Shown: positions 1 through 10,801, counted from the stretch's first letter. The stretch is DNA of 64,000 nt from an uncultured Bacteroides sp. (GCA_947074345.1 CAMTPH010000002.1:1-64000), one strand, 5' to 3'. Program-made: numbers and translations. Notes: a model not told the origin generated them from the sequence alone.

Positions 1-2
1 AG

Positions 3-1109
3 TTGATGGTAAAAATCGTACATGACGAATTGACTCAATTGATGGGTGGTGAAACCGTTGATGTTAATCTTGATGGTAAACCTGCTGTTATCTTGATGTC
101 TGGTCTTCAAGGTTCGGGTAAAACTACTTTCTCGGGCAAGTTGGCGAAGATGTTGAAAAGCAAAAAGAATCGCCGTCCATTGCTTGTTGCTTGCGACGTT
201 TACCGTCCTGCAGCTATCGAACAGCTACGTGTTCTTGCTGAACAAATCGATGTACCTATGTACTCTGAACCTGATAGCAAAAGCCCGGTTCAAATTGCAA
301 AGAATGCAATTCAAGAAGCTAAAGCTAAAGGTTACGATCTTGTAATCGTCGATACAGCCGGTCGTTTGGCTATCGATGAAGACATGATGAACGAAATCAC
401 CGCTATCAAAGATGCTATCAATCCAAACGAAATCTTGTTTGTTGTAGACTCTATGACAGGTCAAGATGCTGTAAACACAGCTAAAGAATTTAACGACCGT
501 CTTGACTTTAACGGTGTAGTTCTTACTAAACTTGATGGTGATACTCGTGGTGGTGCTGCGCTTTCTATTCGCTCTGTTGTAAACAAACCTATTAAGTTTG
601 TTGGTACAGGTGAGAAACTAGATGCAATCGATCAATTCCACCCTTCACGTATGGCAGACCGTATCTTGGGTATGGGTGACATCGTATCGTTAGTAGAACG
701 TGCACAAGAGCAATATGACGAAGAAGAAGCTAAACGCCTTCAAAAGAAAATTGCTAAGAACCAATTTGACTTCAACGACTTCTTGAGCCAAATCGCTCAA
801 ATCAAGAAGATGGGTAACTTGAAAGACCTTGCTTCTATGATTCCTGGTGTAGGCAAAGCTATCAAAGATATCGATATTGACGACAATGCATTCAAAAGCA
901 TCGAAGCCATCATTCACTCTATGACTCCAGCCGAACGTAGCAATCCTGAAATATTAAACGGATCTCGCCGTAGTCGTATCGCCAAAGGTAGTGGTACAAC
1001 TATTCAAGACGTAAACCGCTTATTAAAACAGTTCGAGCAGACTCGCAAAATGATGAAGATGGTTACAGGTAGTAAAATGGGCAAAATGATGCCTAAAATG
1101 AAAAGATAA
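3..1109 (+). CDS. ffh: Signal recognition particle protein Ffh (SRP54), 5' truncated by window edge
   Basis: SRP54 GTPase motifs [46 protein letters not shown]; Met-rich M-domain C-terminus. Confidence 0.97.
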   Translation: MMVKIVHDELTQLMGGETVDVNLDGKPAVILMSGLQGSGKTTFSGKLAKMLKSKKNRRPLLVACDVYRPAAIEQLRVLAEQIDVPMYSEPDSKSPVQIAKNAIQEAKAKGYDLVIVDTAGRLAIDEDMMNEITAIKDAINPNEILFVVDSMTGQDAVNTAKEFNDRLDFNGVVLTKLDGDTRGGAALSIRSVVNKPIKFVGTGEKLDAIDQFHPSRMADRILGMGDIVSLVERAQEQYDEEEAKRLQKKIAKNQFDFNDFLSQIAQIKKMGNLKDLASMIPGVGKAIKDIDIDDNAFKSIEAIIHSMTPAERSNPEILNGSRRSRIAKGSGTTIQDVNRLLKQFEQTRKMMKMVTGSKMGKMMPKMKR

Positions 1110-1130
1110 TTTCAATACCTTATATAATAA

Positions 1131-1172
1131 AAGGCTGAATAATGTAAAATGCATTGTTCAGCCTTCTTTTTT
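1131..1172 (+). terminator. Intrinsic terminator downstream of ffh
   Basis: AAGGCTGAA...TTCAGCCTT stem followed by CTTTTTT. Confidence 0.8.
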
Positions 1173-1287
1173 ATCTACTGCAAATCCCAATAAACAGCTT
1201 CTAACAAATTAAATCTTAAAAGTATATACAATTTGCAGTGTTCATTATTTTTTCTAATTTTGTTTATCACTATATTAAATCACAAAT

Positions 1288-2169
1288 ATGAATCTTATTG
1301 ATGGAAAAGCTATTTCAGACATTGTAAAGCAAGAGATTGCTGCTGAAGTAGCAGAGATTATTGCTGCAGGAGGTAAACAACCTCACTTAGCAGCTATCTT
1401 AGTAGGCCACGATGGTGGTAGCGAAACATATGTTGCTGCCAAAGTAAAAGCTTGCGAAGCTTGTGGCTTTAAATCGTCATTAATACGCTACGAAGATAAT
1501 GTGACCGAAGAAGAACTATTAACTAAAGTAAAAGAACTAAATGAAGACTCAGACATAGATGGCTTTATTGTTCAATTACCTCTTCCTAAACACATCTCGG
1601 AACAAAAAGTAATCGAAACAATCGATTATAGAAAAGATGTCGATGGATTTCACCCAATCAACGTAGGTCGTATGTCTATCGGCCTTCCCTGCTATGTATC
1701 TGCTACTCCTAATGGTATTCTTGAATTACTTAAAAGATATAACATAGAGACTTCTGGTAAGAAATGTGTTGTACTGGGTAGAAGTAATATCGTAGGCAAA
1801 CCAATGGCTGCACTTATGATGCAAAAAGCTTATCCAGGTGATGCTACAGTTACTGTATGTCATAGCCGCTCTAAAGACTTAGTAAAGGAATGCCAAGAAG
1901 CAGATATTATTGTTGCTGCATTAGGACAACCAAACTTCGTTACAGCCGATATGGTAAAAGAGGGTGCAGTTGTAATAGACGTAGGTACAACTCGTGTACC
2001 TGATGCTTCAAGAAAATCAGGTTTCAAACTAACTGGTGATGTTAAGTTTGACGAAGTAGCTCCAAAGTGCTCTTACATAACTCCAGTACCTGGTGGTGTA
2101 GGACCAATGACAATTGTATCTTTAATGAAGAATACATTATTAGCTGGAAAGAAAGCTATTTATAAATAA
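1288..2169 (+). CDS. folD: Bifunctional methylenetetrahydrofolate dehydrogenase/cyclohydrolase
   Basis: FolD motifs [58 protein letters not shown]. Confidence 0.97.
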   Translation: MNLIDGKAISDIVKQEIAAEVAEIIAAGGKQPHLAAILVGHDGGSETYVAAKVKACEACGFKSSLIRYEDNVTEEELLTKVKELNEDSDIDGFIVQLPLPKHISEQKVIETIDYRKDVDGFHPINVGRMSIGLPCYVSATPNGILELLKRYNIETSGKKCVVLGRSNIVGKPMAALMMQKAYPGDATVTVCHSRSKDLVKECQEADIIVAALGQPNFVTADMVKEGAVVIDVGTTRVPDASRKSGFKLTGDVKFDEVAPKCSYITPVPGGVGPMTIVSLMKNTLLAGKKAIYK

Positions 2170-2175
2170 AATATG

Positions 2176-2215
2176 GAACACGGTTTATTAGCTTTTCGTT
2201 TAATAAACCGTGTTC
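2176..2215 (+). terminator. Strong hairpin between folD and the CapA-like gene
   Basis: 15-bp perfect stem GAACACGGTTTATTA/TAATAAACCGTGTTC. Confidence 0.7.
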
Positions 2216-2233
2216 TTCTAATTCTATTGTACT

Positions 2234-3367
2234 ATGAAAAGAATAATCCCCATTGCCTTACTACTTCCTCTCCTATTCTGTGGATGGCAATTAAGATCAG
2301 TAGAAGAAAACGTTCAGACAAACAAGTGCGATTCTATTACACCTATTCCTAAAAGGACCATCACTCTTTTATTTGCGGGCGACTTGATGCAACATCAGTC
2401 ACAAATAGATGCAGCCAAAACAGCAACAGGTTATGACTACAGTGATTGTTTCAAGTACCTTACTAATGAAATTGCTACTGCTGATGTAGCCATAGGCAAT
2501 CTTGAAGTTACGTTAGGAGGAAAACCTTATGCAGGCTATCCTATGTTTAGCGCACCCGATGAATATCTGTATGCAATAAAGGATGCAGGATTTAATATTC
2601 TTCTCACAGCAAACAATCACTGCATGGATAGAGGTAAAGCCGGATTAGAACGAACGATAGATAAACTAGATTCTCTTTCGCTAGGTTATCTTGGCACCTA
2701 TGTGAATCCTGAAGCAAGATTAAAACAATATCCATACTTAATAGAACAAAACGGCTTTCGCATTGCTCTATTGAATTACACATACGACACCAATGGCATT
2801 AATGTCATTAGTCCGAATGTTGTAAACTATATCGACAAAGAACTAATAGAGGTAGATATAGAAAAGGCTAAATCAATGAAACCTGATGCAATCATCGCCA
2901 ATATGCATTGGGGAGAAGAATACATTTCACTGCCTTCCAAAAAACAAAAAGAGTTAGCCGATTGGTTATTATCAAAAGGTGTAGATCATATTATTGGTGG
3001 ACATCCACACGTTATTCAACCAATGGAGCTCCGCAAGAATAATTTAAATGAACAAGACAACATTGTTGTATACTCTTTAGGTAATGTAATATCGAATATG
3101 TCTAAACGTGGAACAGATGGCGGTGCATTATTTAAGATGACTTTAGAGAAAGATAGCACAGTTAGAGTAGCTGATTGTGGCTATAGTTTGGTATGGACAG
3201 ACCGTCCGATTATATCCGGTAGAAAAAATTATATTTTATATCCGATGAATTGTGCAACAGACTCGCTGAACGAATCTTCACGTAACAAGCTGAATATCTT
3301 TAAGAAAGACTCAAAAGAGCTACTAGAAGCCAATAACGTCGGAATAAAAGAGTATTTTTTCTACTAA
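2234..3367 (+). CDS. CapA-family (PGA_cap) metallophosphatase-like protein
   Basis: LLFAGDLMQHQSQ, IGNLEVTLGG, TANNHCMDRG, MHWGEEY, IIGGHPHVIQPME motifs; N-terminal signal peptide. Confidence 0.9.
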   Translation: MKRIIPIALLLPLLFCGWQLRSVEENVQTNKCDSITPIPKRTITLLFAGDLMQHQSQIDAAKTATGYDYSDCFKYLTNEIATADVAIGNLEVTLGGKPYAGYPMFSAPDEYLYAIKDAGFNILLTANNHCMDRGKAGLERTIDKLDSLSLGYLGTYVNPEARLKQYPYLIEQNGFRIALLNYTYDTNGINVISPNVVNYIDKELIEVDIEKAKSMKPDAIIANMHWGEEYISLPSKKQKELADWLLSKGVDHIIGGHPHVIQPMELRKNNLNEQDNIVVYSLGNVISNMSKRGTDGGALFKMTLEKDSTVRVADCGYSLVWTDRPIISGRKNYILYPMNCATDSLNESSRNKLNIFKKDSKELLEANNVGIKEYFFY

Positions 3368-3383
3368 AAAAAGTGCTCTAAAG

Positions 3384-3414
3384 TTTGCAGTTTAAAACAA
3401 AAGCCCTATCTTTG
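3384..3414 (+). promoter_or_regulatory. Bacteroidota-type promoter for tRNA-His
   Basis: TTTG (3384-3387) - 19 nt - TATCTTTG (3407-3414), matches the TTTG/TAnnTTTG consensus. Confidence 0.65.
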
Positions 3415-3442
3415 CACCGCGTTTGAGAGATAACGCAAACAT

Positions 3443-3520
<78 letters not shown>

Positions 3521-3530
3521 TCAAAACATA

Positions 3531-3566
3531 AACCTGTAAGTTTTAACAAACTTGCAGGTTTTTTTT
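3531..3566 (+). terminator. Intrinsic terminator after tRNA-His
   Basis: AACCTGtAAGTTTtaacAAACTTgCAGGTT followed by T-run. Confidence 0.8.
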
Positions 3567-3601
3567 ATACATTTGTACCCATAAATTAATCTACATATTT
3601 A

Positions 3602-3796
3602 ATGTCTATGGGAAATAAAAGATTCACTCGCTCATCATCTAACAAGATGATTGGAGGTGTTTGCGCAGGCATAGCCAATTATTTTGGTTGGGATGTATCT
3701 ATCGTTAGAGTTGTTTATACGCTAGCAAGTATATTCACAGCTTTCAGTGGAGCCATCGTTTATATTATTCTATGGATTATCATACCTGAGAATTAA
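3602..3796 (+). CDS. PspC domain small membrane protein
   Basis: RSSSNKMIGGVCAGIANYFGWDVSIVRVVY...ILWIIIPEN, typical PspC domain. Confidence 0.93.
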   Translation: MSMGNKRFTRSSSNKMIGGVCAGIANYFGWDVSIVRVVYTLASIFTAFSGAIVYIILWIIIPEN

Positions 3797-3814
3797 CCAA
3801 AAGCGCGCTTTAAC

Positions 3815-3853
3815 AACAAGCCCCTGTTAGCGTATACTAACAGGGGCTTGTTG
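3815..3853. terminator. Bidirectional terminator between convergent pspC-like and dnaX genes
   Basis: CAAGCCCCTGTTAG cgtata CTAACAGGGGCTTG perfect stem with flanking A/T. Confidence 0.8.
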
Positions 3854-3880
3854 TTTGATATTGTTTCAAAAGCTTATATT

Positions 3881-5704
3881 CTAATAAAACTCTAGATCAA
3901 AGACCTTTTTCAACTGAACTAATGCTTCGTTCTTCTCAGCCATCATTTTAAATTTATCAACTCTGCTGATAGGACGAGAACTTTCAACTGCTTCATTTAC
4001 GCGTACAACCATCTTAATTTTACTATTACGCAAAGAAGTACGCATGTAGTTTTGAAACGTAGAAATCAACGAAGTAAATTCCTTAGCTACAATTTCGTTA
4101 TCTACAACCACCTCAAAACTTACCCCATCATTCAATAAGGTAGGTCTGATAAGCTGCATTCGCTTCATCAAAGCATCTTGCTCTTTTGATAATTGAGCAG
4201 CATATGCTTGCCAATAGAAGTTTATATCCTTCTCATTAAAGATATAATCCTCTTGTGGGGCAGCGCTAGCTACAGAAGAGCGATTAACCGCACCTGTTGA
4301 GACCTCATCTCTTTTGGGAGCAGATTTAATAGACAACCCAATAGATGATTTATTCATCGTAGGAATCTTTTTCTCTGCATTAGTAGATGACTGAGGTTTA
4401 ACTTCGGGAGCACTGCCACCTGCAACTTTTGGTGTTACATTATAGGCAGATACAGAATCGGAAGCAACTGAATTATTGTTGGCAGCCGAAGTTGCAGTTT
4501 GTACTTGCGTAGCAGACTGCGTCGAACTCTGAGAAAGCTGAGCACTCTCAGTGTTGAATACTGGTTTTAATATTTTCTTAGGGCGACGCCCACCACTCAC
4601 ATCATCATCTTCAACCAAACATTGAGCTACCTGAATAATAGCCAGCTCAACAAGCAAGCGTTTGTTTTTGCTTGCACGATAATTCATATCACAGTCATTA
4701 CATATTTTCAATGCACGATACAAAAATGGAACTGCACATTTTTGAGATTGCTCTTGGTATCTCGCTTTGATACTAGCACCCACTTCCAATAATGAAAGAG
4801 TTGCCGGATCTTTGCTAACCAACAAATCACGAAAGTGAGATGCCAAACCGGTTATAAAATGGCTACCATCAAATCCTTTATTCAATACATCGTTAAAGAG
4901 AAGCAAAGAATCACTCACCTTATTTTCGAGCAAGAAATTTGTCAGACGGAAGTAATACTCATAGTCCAATACATTTAGATTCTCGATAACTGTGTTGTAA
5001 GTGATGTTACCACCAGTAAAACTAACTACTTGGTCAAAGATAGACAGGGCATCACGCATACCGCCATCAGCCTTCAATGCAATAACATTCAAAGCTTCAG
5101 TTTCTGCATTCACACCTTCGGTAGTTGCTACATAAGATAAATGCTGTACGGTATCTTCAACACTGATACGGTTGAAATCGTATATCTGACAACGCGATAA
5201 GATTGTTGGAAGAATCTTATGCTTTTCGGTCGTTGCAAGAATAAATATAGCATGCCTAGGTGGCTCTTCGAGCGTTTTAAGAAACGCATTGAAAGCAGCT
5301 TGCGACAACATATGAACCTCATCAATAATAAACACTTTGTATTTACCGATTTGAGGCGGGATACGAACCTGCTCTACCAACGATTTAATATCGTCTACCC
5401 CATTATTGGATGCAGCATCCAATTCATGAATGTTATAAGAACGTTGTTCATTAAACGCTACACAAGACTCACAAGCATTGCATGCTTCTCCATCAGCATT
5501 TGGCGATAAGCAGTTGATGGTTTTAGCAAAAATACGTGCACAAGTAGTTTTACCAACTCCACGTGGTCCACAAAAAAGATAAGCGTGAGCTAACTTTTGC
5601 GAAGCAATGGCATTTTTAAGTGTTGTGGTAAGTGATAATTGCCCAACAACCGATTTAAAGGTCGAAGGACGATATTTACGAGCAGATACTATATAATTTT
5701 CCAT
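3881..5704 (-). CDS. dnaX: DNA polymerase III subunit gamma/tau
   Basis: SARKYRPSTFKSVVGQ, FCGPRGVGKTTCARIFAKTINC, EVHMLSQAAFNAFLKTLEEPP, SRCQIYDFNRI. Confidence 0.96.
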   Translation of the reverse strand: MENYIVSARKYRPSTFKSVVGQLSLTTTLKNAIASQKLAHAYLFCGPRGVGKTTCARIFAKTINCLSPNADGEACNACESCVAFNEQRSYNIHELDAASNNGVDDIKSLVEQVRIPPQIGKYKVFIIDEVHMLSQAAFNAFLKTLEEPPRHAIFILATTEKHKILPTILSRCQIYDFNRISVEDTVQHLSYVATTEGVNAETEALNVIALKADGGMRDALSIFDQVVSFTGGNITYNTVIENLNVLDYEYYFRLTNFLLENKVSDSLLLFNDVLNKGFDGSHFITGLASHFRDLLVSKDPATLSLLEVGASIKARYQEQSQKCAVPFLYRALKICNDCDMNYRASKNKRLLVELAIIQVAQCLVEDDDVSGGRRPKKILKPVFNTESAQLSQSSTQSATQVQTATSAANNNSVASDSVSAYNVTPKVAGGSAPEVKPQSSTNAEKKIPTMNKSSIGLSIKSAPKRDEVSTGAVNRSSVASAAPQEDYIFNEKDINFYWQAYAAQLSKEQDALMKRMQLIRPTLLNDGVSFEVVVDNEIVAKEFTSLISTFQNYMRTSLRNSKIKMVVRVNEAVESSRPISRVDKFKMMAEKNEALVQLKKVFDLEFY

Positions 5705-5853
5705 GTGTCGAAAATCCTCTCTTTATGATATGACTTTTTGCAAATGTACACAAAATATACGTAAGTATATACTTTGAAATACTAAGTTTTGGTAATCAAA
5801 TATTAAGTTATTAAACAAGAAATCTTATCTTTGCAATAAGATAAAAAGTGTGT

Positions 5854-6150
5854 ATGAACAGTTTAATGGCTTTTTGGAACCTTGTACGTAAAAACAAGTA
5901 CACTATAACAATTGCTTTGTTTACTTTTATTATTGTTTTCGTCGACGAGAACAGTATGATACGCCGCATGAGTTATTCAAATGAAATAAGTAGATTGAAA
6001 GAGGAAATCGAGAGGTATCGCAAAGAATACAATGAGAGTACCAATAAATTAATCGAACTCAACAGCAACCCCGAAGTCATTGAACAGATAGCACGCGAAA
6101 AATATCTGATGAAAAAGTCTAATGAAGACATTTACGTATTTGAAGATTAA
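5854..6150 (+). CDS. FtsB/DivIC-like septum formation initiator family protein
   Basis: Short single-TM protein with coiled coil, EQIAREKYLMKKSNEDIYVFE C-terminal motif; start moved to ATG 5854. Confidence 0.85.
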   Translation: MNSLMAFWNLVRKNKYTITIALFTFIIVFVDENSMIRRMSYSNEISRLKEEIERYRKEYNESTNKLIELNSNPEVIEQIAREKYLMKKSNEDIYVFED

Positions 6151-6153
6151 TTT

Positions 6154-6501
6154 ATGAAGCAATTTATCAATGCCCTATTCACGATAGGTGCAATCATGGC
6201 TCTTGCGGGAGCTGTTTTATATATCACAGACCTAAAAGAGTACGCTCCATATATTTACACCATTGGTGCCGGATTTGTAGCTCTTGCTCAAATAAACACT
6301 CCCTTACAAGCAACAAGCAAGATATTAAAACGCTTGCGCATTCAGCAAATATTTGGTGCAATAGCTTTAGTATTAACCGGAGCATTCATGTTTTTCACTC
6401 ATAACAACGAATGGATTGCCTGCTTAACTATCGCTGCAATTCTTGAACTTTACACATCATTTCGCATTCCTCAAGAAGAGGAAAGAGAGAACAATAAGTA
6501 G
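6154..6501 (+). CDS. Conserved small integral membrane protein of unknown function
   Basis: ORF of 115 aa with several hydrophobic segments, 3 bp after the FtsB-like gene. Confidence 0.75.
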   Translation: MKQFINALFTIGAIMALAGAVLYITDLKEYAPYIYTIGAGFVALAQINTPLQATSKILKRLRIQQIFGAIALVLTGAFMFFTHNNEWIACLTIAAILELYTSFRIPQEEERENNK

Positions 6502-6522
6502 ACTTCTTAATCTCATATATAC

Positions 6523-6566
6523 AAGCAGTACATACAGTCGCATCAGACTATATGCACTGCTTTTTT
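6523..6566 (+). terminator. Intrinsic terminator after 6154-6501
   Basis: AAGCAGT...GACTATATGCACTGCTT followed by TTTT. Confidence 0.7.
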
Positions 6567-6655
6567 GTTGCGTTATATACGAGAACATCTGTTAGGTACT
6601 AGTAAACCATAACCAAGCCTAATCATACAATAACATCAAGCCACTAAAGCAAAGC

Positions 6656-6719
6656 GATAACTGTTAACAGTTATCATACTAAACATATAAATTCAACACG
6701 ATAATAGTTAACAATTATC
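6656..6719. repeat. Pair of 20-bp GATAAC-type palindromes, starts 44 bp apart
   Basis: GATAACTGTTAACAGTTATC (6656-6675, perfect palindrome) and GATAATAGTTAACAATTATC (6700-6719). Confidence 0.9.
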
Positions 6720-6748
6720 ACATCACATGTAACTATATACAATGAAGA

Positions 6749-6778
6749 AAGCGGTACTTGATTTCTCAAATACCGCTT
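6749..6778 (-). terminator. Terminator for OmpH-like gene
   Basis: AAGCGGTACTTGA tttc TCAAATACCGCTT. Confidence 0.65.
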
Positions 6779-6806
6779 ATTAAGTATATCTTTAATTATA
6801 GTATAA

Positions 6807-7418
6807 TTATTTCTTTGCAGCAGGATTATATCTTGCGTTCAATCCGTCAACGATTTCGTTAGTGATATTCATTGATTTGTCAGCATAAAGCAAGTTATCA
6901 AAACCTGTGTTGCTAAAAATCATGTTATAACCTTTGTTAGCGTTGTAAGCTTGAATAAAGTTATTGATAGAATCACGAAGTTGAAGATTATTCTTAGCTG
7001 TTTCAGTAGCCAACTCATTGCTCAATTTAGTGCTTAAATCTTGCAAGTCTTGTTGTGCTTTCATCAAACGGTTATATTCTTGTTGAGCTCTTTCTGGAGA
7101 GATAAAAGCGTTGCTTTCATATTTCTTTTGGAATTCTTTTTGGTCTTTCTCAAGAGTATTCGCTTTTTGGTTAAGAGTCATACGAATATTCTCTTCTTTC
7201 TTCATCATTGCTTCATTAAGATCAATGCAGAAATTATATTTAGTAAGAAGCGAATCAACATCTACATAAGCCAATTTAAGTTCGCCAGTTGCAACAGGCG
7301 CCGCTTCACCAGCGTGAGTTGAAGTTGTTTTTGTGTCAGTACTACCTGCGCATTGAGCAAACAATGAAACAAATGCAACAGCAGCAAAACCATTGATGAG
7401 GTAAGTTAATCTCTTCAT
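6807..7418 (-). CDS. OmpH/Skp family periplasmic protein, possible lipoprotein
   Basis: KLAYVDVDSLLTKYNF, coiled-coil, NLQLRDSINNFIQAYNANKGYNMIFSNTGFDNLLYADKSMNIT. Confidence 0.88.
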   Translation of the reverse strand: MKRLTYLINGFAAVAFVSLFAQCAGSTDTKTTSTHAGEAAPVATGELKLAYVDVDSLLTKYNFCIDLNEAMMKKEENIRMTLNQKANTLEKDQKEFQKKYESNAFISPERAQQEYNRLMKAQQDLQDLSTKLSNELATETAKNNLQLRDSINNFIQAYNANKGYNMIFSNTGFDNLLYADKSMNITNEIVDGLNARYNPAAKK

Positions 7419-7448
7419 AATTTGATAAGAATATAGTTTTTTAAATAA

Positions 7449-7682
7449 TTAATTCATATTATCGTTTAAGGCTTTTTCTATGTCTTCAATAGAAAACTTG
7501 CGTTTGCGTTGCGCCATCCGGTCTTGAGATTGCGCACAACTAATGCCGCGTTCGGTTAACGCCTTATTTCCACTAACATGGCCATTAGGAAATTTTGCTC
7601 GTTTCGAGAAAAGCATTTTAATTCCCAATAATAGTATACAAATAGCAACTATTAACAATGTAAACAATAGCGTATAAAGCAT
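7449..7682 (-). CDS. Small conserved membrane protein
   Basis: One N-terminal TM then GNKALTERGISCAQSQDRMAQRKRK; ATG at 7682 preferred over the longer ORF at 7760. Confidence 0.65.
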   Translation of the reverse strand: MLYTLLFTLLIVAICILLLGIKMLFSKRAKFPNGHVSGNKALTERGISCAQSQDRMAQRKRKFSIEDIEKALNDNMN

Positions 7683-7842
7683 TTCTATTAATTTTGTGAA
7701 TGCAAAGATAGACTTTTGTATGAACTCTGATACTTTTTTGTCATAAAAATAAAGGCTCAACGTTTGTTTGTGATTTTATTTAACAGTAGCAATTAAGGTT
7801 TGAGGATTTTTTAACAGTAATTGATAATTAAAAACAATAATC

Positions 7843-9303
7843 ATGAAAGAACAACAACTAAAACCGGCTGGCGTGTTTCAATACTTCGCCGAAATCTGCG
7901 CAGTACCGCGTCCATCTAAAAAAGAAGATAAGATAATTGCCTACTTAAAAGAGTTTGGCCAAAAACATAATTTAGAAACAAAAGTTGATGAAGCAGGAAA
8001 TGTTTTAATCTGCAAACCAGCTACTCCAGGCAAAGAAAACCTAAAAACGGTTGTACTACAATCGCACATCGATATGGTTTGCGAAAAAAACAATAACGTT
8101 GAACATGACTTTCTTACAGATCCAATCAAAATAGTAATTGACGGTGAATGGATGACTGCCGATGGTACAACACTAGGTGCCGACAACGGTATTGGTGTAG
8201 CTACCGAATTGGCTCTTTTGGCTGATAAAACCATTGAACACGGTCCGATAGAATGCTTGTTTACTGTTGACGAAGAGACTGGTTTAACAGGTGCATTCGC
8301 TTTGCAACAAGGTTTCTTCGATGCTGACATCCTTTTAAATCTTGACTCTGAAGATGAAGGCGAAATCTTTATTGGTTGTGCAGGTGGTATCGACTCTGTT
8401 GCAGAATTCAAATATTCAGAAATTGATGTACCCGAAGGATACTTCTTTATGCGTGTTGAAGTAAAAGGCCTTAAAGGTGGACACTCAGGTGGCGATATTC
8501 ATTTAGGTAGAGGTAATGCCAACAAGATATTGAACCGTTTCTTAAGCAGAATTGCTGCTGATTACGATATGTATCTTTGTGATATCGATGGTGGTAACTT
8601 AAGAAATGCAATTCCTCGTGAAGCTTATGCAATCTTTGCTGTCCCAGCATCTGCTAAACATGATGTACGCACTGCATTAAACATCTTTACTGCAGAGATT
8701 GAAAATGAGTTGTCGGTTATCGAACCAGATATTAAATTGATTCTTGAATCAGACACTACAGTTCATAAAGCATTCGACCGCGATACAACCGATCGTTTAT
8801 TGAAAGCTATTTATGCTGCACCTCACGGTGTATTTGCAATGAGTCAAGATATGCCGGGATTGGTTGAAACTTCTACAAACCTAGCTTCAATCAAAGTTAA
8901 ACCAGGCAATATTATCAGAATTGAGACAAGCCAAAGAAGTTCTATTCTATCTGCTCGCAATGATATGGCAAACACTGTACGTGCCGTATTCAACTTAGCT
9001 GGTGCTAATGTTACATTTGGTGATGGATATCCAGGATGGAAACCTAATCCAAACTCTGAGATACTTGAAGTTGCTCAAAAATCATACAAAGAACTATTTG
9101 GTGTTGATGCTAAAGTGAAAGCGATCCATGCAGGATTAGAATGTGGTTTATTCTTAGATAAATATCCTCATCTAGATATGATCTCTTTTGGTCCTACATT
9201 AACAGGTGTACACTCACCTGATGAGCGCATGCATATACCTTCAGTAGAAAAGTTCTGGCTTCATTTGCTTGATATATTGGCAAATATCCCCGCTAAGAAA
9301 TAA
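7843..9303 (+). CDS. pepD: Aminoacyl-histidine dipeptidase (cytosolic non-specific dipeptidase)
   Basis: QSHIDMVCEKN, TLGADNGIGVA, FTVDEETGLTGA, GGHSGGDIHLGRGNANK, HAGLECG. Confidence 0.96.
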   Translation: MKEQQLKPAGVFQYFAEICAVPRPSKKEDKIIAYLKEFGQKHNLETKVDEAGNVLICKPATPGKENLKTVVLQSHIDMVCEKNNNVEHDFLTDPIKIVIDGEWMTADGTTLGADNGIGVATELALLADKTIEHGPIECLFTVDEETGLTGAFALQQGFFDADILLNLDSEDEGEIFIGCAGGIDSVAEFKYSEIDVPEGYFFMRVEVKGLKGGHSGGDIHLGRGNANKILNRFLSRIAADYDMYLCDIDGGNLRNAIPREAYAIFAVPASAKHDVRTALNIFTAEIENELSVIEPDIKLILESDTTVHKAFDRDTTDRLLKAIYAAPHGVFAMSQDMPGLVETSTNLASIKVKPGNIIRIETSQRSSILSARNDMANTVRAVFNLAGANVTFGDGYPGWKPNPNSEILEVAQKSYKELFGVDAKVKAIHAGLECGLFLDKYPHLDMISFGPTLTGVHSPDERMHIPSVEKFWLHLLDILANIPAKK

Positions 9304-9327
9304 TAAAAGAACGTTTTAATCGTTTAT

Positions 9328-9359
9328 TTAGGCACAGATGGAATTCTATCTGTGCCTAA
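9328..9359 (+). terminator. Terminator hairpin after pepD
   Basis: TTAGGCACAGAT ggaattct ATCTGTGCCTAA; the track ORF start at 9338 lies inside this hairpin. Confidence 0.7.
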
Positions 9360-9376
9360 TTTTGTACACACATCAT

Positions 9377-10801
9377 ATGAAGATAAAGTCTCTTTTCCCA
9401 TTTTTCTTTCTTGCAATTTGTCTATCTATAATAGCTTCGTGCGATGATTTGGATAATTATTCAACCAACCCTTCGCATACGCTTACTTTTTCGCACGATA
9501 CTTTATATATGGATACTATCTTGACAGGAGTTGGTACATCGACACATATATTAAAAGTATACAATCCCAACAAAGAGGCATTACTTATTTCGACCATCCA
9601 ATTAGCCGATGCTGCCAATTCAGGGTTTCGAATCAATGTAGATGGCATCAAGGGAGACTTCTTTAGAGATATCGAAATTCGCGAAAAAGATAGCCTATTT
9701 GTGTTTGTCGAAGCAACACTTAATCCACAAGATAGCGACGAACCTATTTTCAAGAAAGACTCTATCGTTTTCACCACTAACGGTATTCAACAGAACATCA
9801 AATTGATGGCTTTTGGACAAGACTACATTGCTTTTCGTGGGAAAGAGATTAGTACCGATACATTGATCAACTCTCAACGCCCTATAGTTATATATGATAG
9901 TTTGGTTATTAAAGAGAATGCAAAACTAACTTTAGCAGAAGGTGTACGCTTCTATTTTCATGGCAAATCGGGTATTCAAGTATACGGACAAATCGAAGCA
10001 CTTGGTTCGTTAAACAAACGAGTTCAGTTTCGCGGTGATCGAACAGATAATATGTTTTCACATTTACCGTACGATAGACTTCCTGGTCAATGGGATGGTA
10101 TAAAGATACACAGCAGTAGCTATGATAACATATTTGATTTTGTTGATATCCATGGTGGCATTTTTGGAATATATTGCGATTCGGCAAGCGTAGAGCAACA
10201 AAAGCTAACCGTAACAAACTCAATTATTCATCAAGTATCAGGCGATGGTCTAAGAATGACCAATTGTAAAGCAACTGTCGCTAATAGCCAAATAAGCAAT
10301 GCGGGAGGATATTGTGTAAACATCCTAGGAGGTGAATACGATTTCGTTCACTGTACACTAGCCAATTACTACAGCTGGGATATTCGTCGTGGAGTAGCAT
10401 TGCGTTTTTCAAATACAGCTAACAGCATTCCACATCCTATTAATTCAATGGCATTTCGCAATTGCCTAATCAGTGGTTCTTCAAGAGATGAAATCAGTGG
10501 TGTTAGATCTGAGATTGAAGATGTTCCATTCAATTATTACTTCTCTTATTGTGTAATCAATTCAGTAGTCGAAGAGAATGAAAATATCGTAGAGGTACAA
10601 TGGAAGAAAGACGATAACTTCGCATTACTAGACAGCAAAGAACAAAATTATAATTTCAATATTAACTCAGAATCGAGAGCTATTAATTCAGCACTTTATC
10701 AAGATGCTTTAGCTTATCCTTTCGATTTAAATGGAAATCCTCGTTTGAACGATGAAGCACCTGATGCAGGTTGCTATGAATATATAAGCGAAGAATTATA
10801 A
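9377..10801 (+). CDS. Surface lipoprotein with probable right-handed beta-helix
   Basis: Lipoprotein signal MKIKSLFPFFFLAICLSIIASCDD; repeated VTNSIIHQVSGDGLRMTNCKATVANSQISN pattern; LNGNPRLNDEAPDAGCYEY C-terminus. Start moved from 9338 to 9377. Confidence 0.8.
   Translation: MKIKSLFPFFFLAICLSIIASCDDLDNYSTNPSHTLTFSHDTLYMDTILTGVGTSTHILKVYNPNKEALLISTIQLADAANSGFRINVDGIKGDFFRDIEIREKDSLFVFVEATLNPQDSDEPIFKKDSIVFTTNGIQQNIKLMAFGQDYIAFRGKEISTDTLINSQRPIVIYDSLVIKENAKLTLAEGVRFYFHGKSGIQVYGQIEALGSLNKRVQFRGDRTDNMFSHLPYDRLPGQWDGIKIHSSSYDNIFDFVDIHGGIFGIYCDSASVEQQKLTVTNSIIHQVSGDGLRMTNCKATVANSQISNAGGYCVNILGGEYDFVHCTLANYYSWDIRRGVALRFSNTANSIPHPINSMAFRNCLISGSSRDEISGVRSEIEDVPFNYYFSYCVINSVVEENENIVEVQWKKDDNFALLDSKEQNYNFNINSESRAINSALYQDALAYPFDLNGNPRLNDEAPDAGCYEYISEEL

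Noticed and set aside
7941-8411. 156-aa antisense ORF inside pepD
   Set aside because: Antisense shadow of a clearly coding gene; no domain signature.
9338-9376. Upstream start of the beta-helix lipoprotein
   Set aside because: Lies within the pepD terminator hairpin; ATG at 9377 gives a canonical lipoprotein signal.
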